Source: Candidatus Didemnitutus mandela
GTDB taxonomy: Bacteria; Verrucomicrobiota; Verrucomicrobiia; Opitutales; Opitutaceae
Length of the DNA: 64,000 bases
Direction of reading: 5' to 3'
NCBI GenBank assembly: GCA_002591725.1
Contig: NJAL01000003.1
Coordinates: forward strand, 124,001-188,000
Shown here in pieces: positions 58,335 to 64,000 of this stretch. The notes under the pieces were generated by a model. The model made no database searches and was not told the origin of the DNA. It was given only the letters and a program-made list of their open reading frames with translations. The translations under genes were made by a program, and so were the position numbers. Each line of letters begins with the position of its first letter. Positions within the stretch are counted from its first letter, which is position 1.

Positions 58335-60022
58335 GTCCATGAAGTTTTTTAATAGTGGCTTTGTCGACAGATCGCAGTTGGTGAAGGCTGGAAAAAGAGT
58401 TTCTTGGATTCAAGCTTCCGTCCGCGAGAGAAGCGTTGATCGGAAATGATCACCTGTTTTCTGCAAGGGACCGCTGTGCTTGAACCTATCTGGACCTATC
58501 GATACTGTCGACATTGAACACCTCCGTCTAGATGTAGGAACAATAGCCTGCGGAGCAACTACAGGGAAACATATGGGTAAATATGTGGTGTATAGCATGG
58601 CGGCACAGGAGCGAAGTCGACGTCTGTCTTGTGCAGGGTATTCGGTTTCGGAGGCGAGCATGTCATCGGCGTGCCCGCGGTACACCTGCGCGGGGCCAAA
58701 TAGTGCCACGCCTGGTCTAACAGGGTGGTGGCGTAACCTGTGCTGAATTTCCGTATGGCGAGTACATCCCTCAAGGGACGCGGGCGGTTTCGGTTAGCTG
58801 ATTTGATAGTGTTTGGCATAGTGCTTCAACACTTCTGGCCACGTGGCCCACATTTTGCTGATCTGCGGCTGGTATTCGACGAAGTCGCGGCGAAACTGTG
58901 GTGTCCGCAAAACGTGGGTATTTTATGTGTGAGACTATGCCATGCAACGCGTGGCTAAACTCGTGAAAAAGGGTCGTGACTTGGCCAAAGGTTAGCAATA
59001 TCGGCTGACCGACGGGTGGTTGCTCGATGTTGAGATTGTTCGCGACGACGGGCTGGATTCCGAACAGCGAGGCTTGGGAAGCGTAGAAATTTTACTACGC
59101 GCTGCTATCCTTGCGCAGACGGGCGTAGTAGTCGCTGATGAAACGGGCGAACTGATGGCTGTCGGCATCGAAGACGTCGAATACACGCACCGACGGTTCA
59201 TAGATGGGTAGATCGTGGGGTTCCTTGAACGTTAGTCCGTAGAGCTGACTTGCGGTGTAGAAGACGTTGTCCATAAGCACGTGGTCGAGCTCGAGGCAGA
59301 GCTTAAGTCCGTGCTCGTCGAGTAGCGTGCTTTACATACTTTCCCGGAGTAAAAATCCCAGTCGTTGGCAGTTACTTGGAAGCTGCCTTCCCCGGTGGCG
59401 ATAGCCAGCAACGCAAACTTGATGAGAAAGTCGTTGATGGTGGGCGACAGCGTGAGCGGTTTATTCCTCGAGTTGATAGGCTTGCGTTTGTGGGGTAGCC
59501 GAGTAGATAGATAGAGGGCACGTTTGGTGCATTTTTTCGCGATTGCCGGGCGATTTTTAAATTTGCTGCCGTGGCTGCATGCGCCAGAGAAGTTGGCCAT
59601 GATTTCATCGCATATAGCGCGGGTTTGCAGCGAGGTAAGACCAGGTTGGCCGATCGTGTTTTGCAACGCGGCAAGATAGATATCTTCCTTGCCGGCGGCG
59701 GCTGCAATTTCGGATTAGTTTTTCGGCAGACTTGGCAAGGTCGGTGCGAAAAGCGATCGTAACGCCGGAGATGTTGCGTTTTTCAGGAGATTTTGGGGCA
59801 AAGGTTGCCAAGGTTGTGGTTTCGGCGTTGAGCAAATTGAGCTTCTCTTTGCTGACCTTCGAGGGCTTCGGCGCCGGCGCAGTTTTCGTAGGCCATGTTG
59901 AGGCGTGCGAAGAGCTGTGGCGCGATTTGTTTTTGGATTTTCTGCATCTCGGGGTTGGAATTGTTGTCTGGCTGGTTGTATATAATTAATATAATGATAT
60001 TTATGGAGATCCGGCTAGGCAA
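58335..60022 (-). pseudogene. Fossil M3-family metallopeptidase (dipeptidyl carboxypeptidase/oligopeptidase A type)
   Basis: A zinc peptidase that degrades short peptides. The minus strand gives, in order, the N-terminal part (EMQKIQKQIAPQLFARL, near 59930), DNVFYTASQLYGLTFKE and PSVRVFDVFDADSHQFARFI (59095-59280). LTFGQVTTLFHEFSHALHGI (58771-58998, HExxH with Gly-to-Ser change), a TNVPRDFVEYPSQI-like piece, VLAIRKFSTGYATT, LLDQAWHYLAP, DVDFAPVPP and DHFRSTLLSR follow. A final PLLKNFMD precedes the end. The whole ~680-residue gene is traceable but cut by many frameshifts and stops. Confidence 0.88.
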
Positions 60023-60084
60023 CTGACTCGGCGTGTTCGGGTGCTCCGGTCAGTGTTTTTTAGGTAGAGGTAGCTGGGATTTCG

Positions 60085-60124
60085 GCGATGGCGCGGCGAT
60101 TTCTGCGATGGCGCGGCGATTTCT
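60085..60124. repeat. Perfect tandem duplication of a 20-bp unit (2 copies)
   Basis: The unit gcgatggcgcggcgatttct occurs twice without mismatch; the third copy breaks off after three bases. Same unit length as the duplication at 15674-15713, with unrelated sequence. Confidence 0.9.
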
Positions 60125-60967
60125 GCGCGGTCCTCTTTTATGCTGGCGGCAAAGGATAGAAGGAAACAAGGAAACGGCTGTTCCTTGACGAGGTCGAAAC
60201 GCGGGTTTAGATGATAGATAGTGTGATCGTGTGCTGTCGTGTAGCGGTGGATTGTCAGTTATGGAGGGGACGGCTAGTGGGAGAACGAGCGAAAACAGAA
60301 GCTGGACCGGGAGGAACCATAGAAGCAAACACATAAGTTTTCGTAAGTATATCTATGGTCCTATGGTTCTTGCCCGCTAGACTGGCAAGGGCAGGTTCCT
60401 GCGCTCATCGTATTAAGCCGGCTTCGAAAGCCGCTTGTTAGTTAGTGAGGTTGCGAAATCGCTGGTTCTAGTCAAAGCTGCAACCATGGGCCGGAGTCGC
60501 ACGGGGAGAAACCAGTTTATCAAAAATGCGGGCAATGCCGATAGAATGGCATCCAGAATCGACTTCATCGCTTAGTTTCGAGCTGAAGATAAAATTCTCC
60601 GGAGTAGATGGAGCTTTAGGGATGACACAATAACTCCATGCCTTTCATGAACGGTCATGAGGAGATTGAAAACGTCGGGCCGACTGGAGGCAGTTGGCGA
60701 GGATTCAGCATGCGTTAGGTACAGTATTGTAGGAAGTAGTTTTACTGGGTGAAAGTTGCCGTCATGAGGTCGTCCAGTTCTTTTTATGTTGTCGGTGCAG
60801 ATGATGTGGTTTGGCGGGACGGAGTAGGCGGGCGTGGAGGACGTTTTTTCTGGAGCCATTGGTGTCGAAAAGTAAGACGTAAAAATCGGCTTTTGCTTTG
60901 CAAAAACTAAAAATTTTTGCTTTGCGTTTTTCATTGTGCTTCAGGGCACGACATTTTATGATCCAAA
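60125..60967. other. Spacer with two unassigned minus-strand ORFs
   Basis: ORFs at 60050-60334 and 60572-60934 have no domain I recognise, and their composition is compatible with chance frames. No other feature is seen. Confidence 0.4.
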
Positions 60968-61426
60968 TTATTTATCATTTGCGCAAGCTTCCGCGTAAAA
61001 GGCTTGAAGCTTGTCCCATGTGGCAACTACGTTGTTTTTTGCTTCGCTCCACGTGTCCGCACTGGCGGTACTGAGCGCGGCCATCTTGTCGTAGAAGCTG
61101 ACTTTTCCATTTTTTAGCTCGTTTATCGCGATGCGGCGGCTGGCGGAAGCTTTTGCTTTGGAGTAGTCGGCCCGCAGCTGGCTTGCTTTTGCTTCGAACT
61201 CCTTGTTCAAGACATTGCTACCGCTACCCTTTGGAAGGGTGTCGTGGATACAGAAACTGCAGTTTTTTATGTGATTCCATTTATCGGAAATGGCATTGAC
61301 AGTAGAGTGCATCGCATCGGAGGCGTACTCGCGCATCTTAGCGTACTTTTCCTTGGGACACGCGGTGAAGGCGATGAGGGAACCGGCGGCAACAAAGAGC
61401 AGACTATGACGGAAGGGAGAGCTCAT
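60968..61426 (-). CDS. Small predicted lipoprotein or exported helical protein
   Basis: The 152-aa product starts with a short basic region and a hydrophobic core (HSLLFVAAGSLIAFTAC). This is an export signal whose final IAFTAC resembles a weak lipobox with Cys23 as the potential lipidation site. The mature part is helical and Ala/Lys-rich (EFEAKASQLRADYSKAKASA, DKMAALSTASADTWSEAKNN), with a local Cys-Ser-Phe-Cys pair near residue 57. The frame is uninterrupted in a decayed neighbourhood, so it may be selected. The family is not recognised; helical periplasmic adaptors or envelope-stress proteins have similar composition. Confidence 0.6.
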   Translation of the reverse strand: MSSPFRHSLLFVAAGSLIAFTACPKEKYAKMREYASDAMHSTVNAISDKWNHIKNCSFCIHDTLPKGSGSNVLNKEFEAKASQLRADYSKAKASASRRIAINELKNGKVSFYDKMAALSTASADTWSEAKNNVVATWDKLQAFYAEACANDK

Positions 61427-63339
61427 GGGGAAAGAGAGGTTGTTTGATGGAAGAGAATAGTTTTGCTCAGACAGCCGGTAGCTTGGGTGCGAAGGGTATT
61501 TGTCAACAGCAAGCTAAAGATTATCATGAGAAAAACGAAGAACATAGTCTTTGTGAGTCCAGCGGCTATACCGACGATTCTTATGAAAGCCAGAATCGCT
61601 CGTAACGGGCACGATGATTAGAAAAACGAGAGTCCAGCTTGGCATGGCAAGAGTTTTCTGAAGGTTTATCTGAAGAGCCGTACCTCGTACTTCCCACGAG
61701 AGGCGCTACGGTGTGGGTGAACCTAACGACTTTTTTTATAACATAGGAGTGCCGTTAGAAACAGCGAATCACTCCACGGAAAAATCCAAGATAAGCTGCG
61801 GACCAGACATCGGGAAAATTCATAACTCCTTTCCTTTTACCCTCCTTACCTGAAGTTCTTGCTGCGGCTCTGGCCATTTTTATGTCGAGAACCGCGTTGG
61901 TGATGACCTGGAGCGAGCTCCGAGGCTGTAGGCGCTGCGCTCTGCTTCCCGGCGGTAGGCGATCTTTGCGATTACATATGTGTTGGTAGTGTTTTCTGAC
62001 CGTTTGTCAGAGATTTACCATCCGTCGGTTAGTAAACCGGGTGATGAAGTCTCCGGCGATCGAAACTGATAAAATCGTGACGATCCATTAAACACTTCCA
62101 AAAACGGTAGGTGTTTTTGTTTAGTTTCCTCGCCGGGGAGTAAAGATTATGAACCTAACTATGATAATATCCCCCCTAGATAGGAAGACTTCACTAAAAT
62201 CTTTTTTAAAACCTGTCTTTATCTTAAATATATTATCATTTGGGCAAACTTGAGGACACTGTTGACTATCAACGGACTAAATAATGATATTGGCTGACAT
62301 ACTTTCTTAGCACCGGTTTTTGTTGTCGCATGGGTTCGTTCCGGGGTTGCCGTGGGGGCATGCAGTTCTTTTTCTTGGGGCGGGTAAAGAAGGCGGATTT
62401 TCTGCAATCGCTGGGATTCGCAAACAGAGCGATTCTGGTGTATACCGTGGCTTGTTGTATTTTTATATGGCGATTTCTTTGCCTGGTTGATAGATGGTGT
62501 TAAATAGTATGGTTTTGGGAAGGTTGTCGGTTATCTTGGCGCAAATGTCTGCTGGGCTGTTGGGTTTTTTAGGAAATCGGTCGCAATTCCGACGCCGGTG
62601 TCCGGTGACCTCCGTGGTTTTTAACACGACAGGAACAGGCTTGGTTATGCTGTTTCCCGTCTATGGATTGGAGTACCACCGTGGAGTCCGTTAAGTACGA
62701 AGTCTGCTGGTGAGGTGCAGCAAATTTTTCTGATAGTGCAGGAAAATCACAAGATTGCCGTGCGGGACGAGGCGCTGAATACAAACGAGGTAGTAGTCGG
62801 GGTTGATAGCAGCTTAGCCGTGAAGGGGAATGGTGGCTGGTATTTCCCGGAGGGGTTGGAGATTTTGGTGATGTCAGCTCGTTTGAACGAGATCTCCACT
62901 TTCCCATTTCTAACAACAGGTATTTCTGACTTAAGTTCGAGAGTGCTCGGGAAGGAAATTGGTTTGTGCCGCCAAGTTGGCCACGCCACTGTCGCTGTGC
63001 CGAAAATGAAGGCAGTTTTAATGGGAGAAGTCGTAGCAGTTTAGTTTAAACGGCGGCGTCTCTAAAAACAATCTTTGCGCTTGTTTCCAACGCTTTTCTC
63101 GAGAATCCGCGTGAATATTTCGAAATCGGTCATGACTTTTCTGTTTTCCTTGGAGTCGGATGGAAGATTAACTAGTATCGTTAGCGGCAGGACTTAGACT
63201 CAGCGAGCGACGCTAGCTGTCTGAGGTCGTTATTATTGCTGGAGGTGCGGGCGAGATCGTTATATGTTACTTTGACACTTTGACACACTTATTCCGGCGA
63301 CCACCAAAACGAGCCGCATTGATACTTTACCGAGGCAGA
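61427..63339. other. 1.9 kb without an assignable gene
   Basis: AT-rich around 62150-62260. An imperfect stem (aaacac...ggtaggtgttttt, about 62089-62119) followed by a short T-run could be a weak plus-strand terminator. ORFs on both strands at 62570-63044 are protein-like in part (minus: ELKSEIPVVRNGKVEISFKR), but I cannot name a family. Confidence 0.4.
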
Positions 63340-63640
63340 CAAGGAGTCTGAAGCCTTTAATCGTGGCCGAGCTGCTCAATAAATTTCCAGATTGCCATAT
63401 TGTGGGCGAGGAAGTTTTCGGCCAAGGTACGCCTGCAGCGAAGGCGCTTTACTAATGGCTCGTGGATCCGATCGATCGCACCGCTAATTTTGTCGCAAAG
63501 CTGCCGTATTCCTGTGTGAGTACCTGGCTCACGAAGCCCGATCGCGACACTGCTTGGCACCGTTTACGATCCCACGCTCAGGGAAGTGTTCAGTGCGATC
63601 AAGGGAGTTGGCACCTAGTAGGTCCGGGCAACGCGAGCGG
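63340..63640 (+). pseudogene. Fossil inositol-monophosphatase family protein
   Basis: The plus strand reads NKFPDCHIVGEEVFGQGTPA, a stop, then WLVDPIDRTANFVAKLPYSC, matching the E-E motif and the metal-binding WxxDPIDGTxNF motif (Gly changed to Arg). A frameshifted YDPTLREVFSAIKGVG piece follows. Order and spacing are those of SuhB/IMPase proteins, which dephosphorylate inositol phosphates or related sugars. Stops, a frameshift and the motif change indicate inactivation. The C-terminal half is not readable. Confidence 0.82.
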
Positions 63641-64000
63641 CTCTTGTTTGCTGACATCTTCCCGCCCGGCGGTCGAAGTGATTTTTACGGGCAAAGAAGC
63701 TGACGAAATAATTCTGGCTGGCGCACATTGGGATGCAGTCGAAGCTGGCATTGGTTAGGATTACGGTAGCGGTTGGAGAGTCGTTAGCGAGTGTCGACAT
63801 AGTGGGAACTATTGGCGTTGAGCGGGAAGGCGGAACTGGATTTCAACGAGCTAAGGCTGCCTCCCTCGGCAACGATGAGTTGCAAAGCGGCAAGATAAGA
63901 TTGTTCCAAGTCGGATGTTCTGTTGCTTGGTATTCGAAGGAGTGGTTTTGGACCAGCTTGGCGTAGAGCCCGCCGCCCCTGTGGCGTAGCTGATGTCTTT
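63641..64000. other. Window end, no gene recognised
   Basis: Open frames continue on both strands, but no motif of the IMPase C-terminal half or of another family is seen. Confidence 0.35.

Overview
This 64 kb window looks like a chromosomal segment of a host-restricted bacterium in an advanced stage of genome decay. About a dozen well-conserved genes lie scattered through a field of fossil genes. The conserved genes are parE, metH, def, a pduO-type adenosyltransferase, a DUF6580 membrane protein, birA, a pfkB-type kinase, pyrG, tRNA-Leu(CAA), an MFS exporter, nrdA, nrdB and one small lipoprotein. Intact protein genes cover roughly a quarter of the sequence. The gene styles point to the PVC group and plausibly to a Verrucomicrobia/Opitutales symbiont: a chlamydia-like class Ic ribonucleotide reductase with a long NrdA, a DUF6580 protein, CHASE3/GAF hybrid kinases linked to cheR and cheB, and full-length B12-dependent MetH. 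That placement is inference; no rRNA is present to test it.

Layout: 0.36-2.2 kb parE (-), then a methyl-accepting chemotaxis fossil (-). 4.3-6.4 kb a receiver-domain fossil (-) and an ilvD fossil (+). 6.4-10.7 kb is unassigned debris. 10.7-11.4 kb an NAD-epimerase fossil (-), then metH (-). 15.3-19.5 kb is debris with a coiled-coil fossil. 19.55-21.35 kb holds a live operon def-pduO-DUF6580 (-). 21.5-25 kb holds a coiled-coil/protease-like fossil (+) and a once-frameshifted asparaginase (-). 26.9-29.7 kb has birA (-) followed by an ABC-transporter fossil. 30.5-32.2 kb has a pfkB kinase and a HAD-phosphatase fossil (-). 32.7-35.2 kb has pyrG and a twice-frameshifted kdsA (+). 38-39 kb has an rsmE fossil (-) and tRNA-Leu (+). 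39.8-45.6 kb is one large fossil chemosensory operon (+): hybrid kinase, cheR, cheB, response-regulator kinase. 46.4-48.8 kb is a long unidentified fossil. 49.8-51 kb is an intact MFS exporter, then an IS3-family fossil. 52.1-56.6 kb is nrdBA (-). 57.7-60 kb has transglutaminase-like and M3 peptidase fossils. 61 kb is a lipoprotein gene, and 63.3 kb an inositol-monophosphatase fossil.

Functionally, the retained genes serve nucleotide supply (PyrG, NrdAB, the PfkB kinase), methionine and cobalamin use (MetH, PduO), N-terminal processing, biotinylation, chromosome decatenation, translation and export. The lost genes serve sensing and chemotaxis, branched-chain amino-acid synthesis (ilvD), probably Kdo/LPS synthesis (kdsA), rRNA fine-tuning (rsmE), peptide and amide scavenging, and regulation. 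This is the pattern expected of a bacterium living in a stable host environment. I found no CRISPR array, phage, biosynthetic cluster or clearly new multi-gene system. The most notable molecular feature is NrdB, which carries both residue hallmarks of a tyrosine-less Mn/Fe (class Ic) enzyme, with Leu in place of the radical Tyr. All fossils were read by following conserved family motifs across shifting frames, so their boundaries are approximate.
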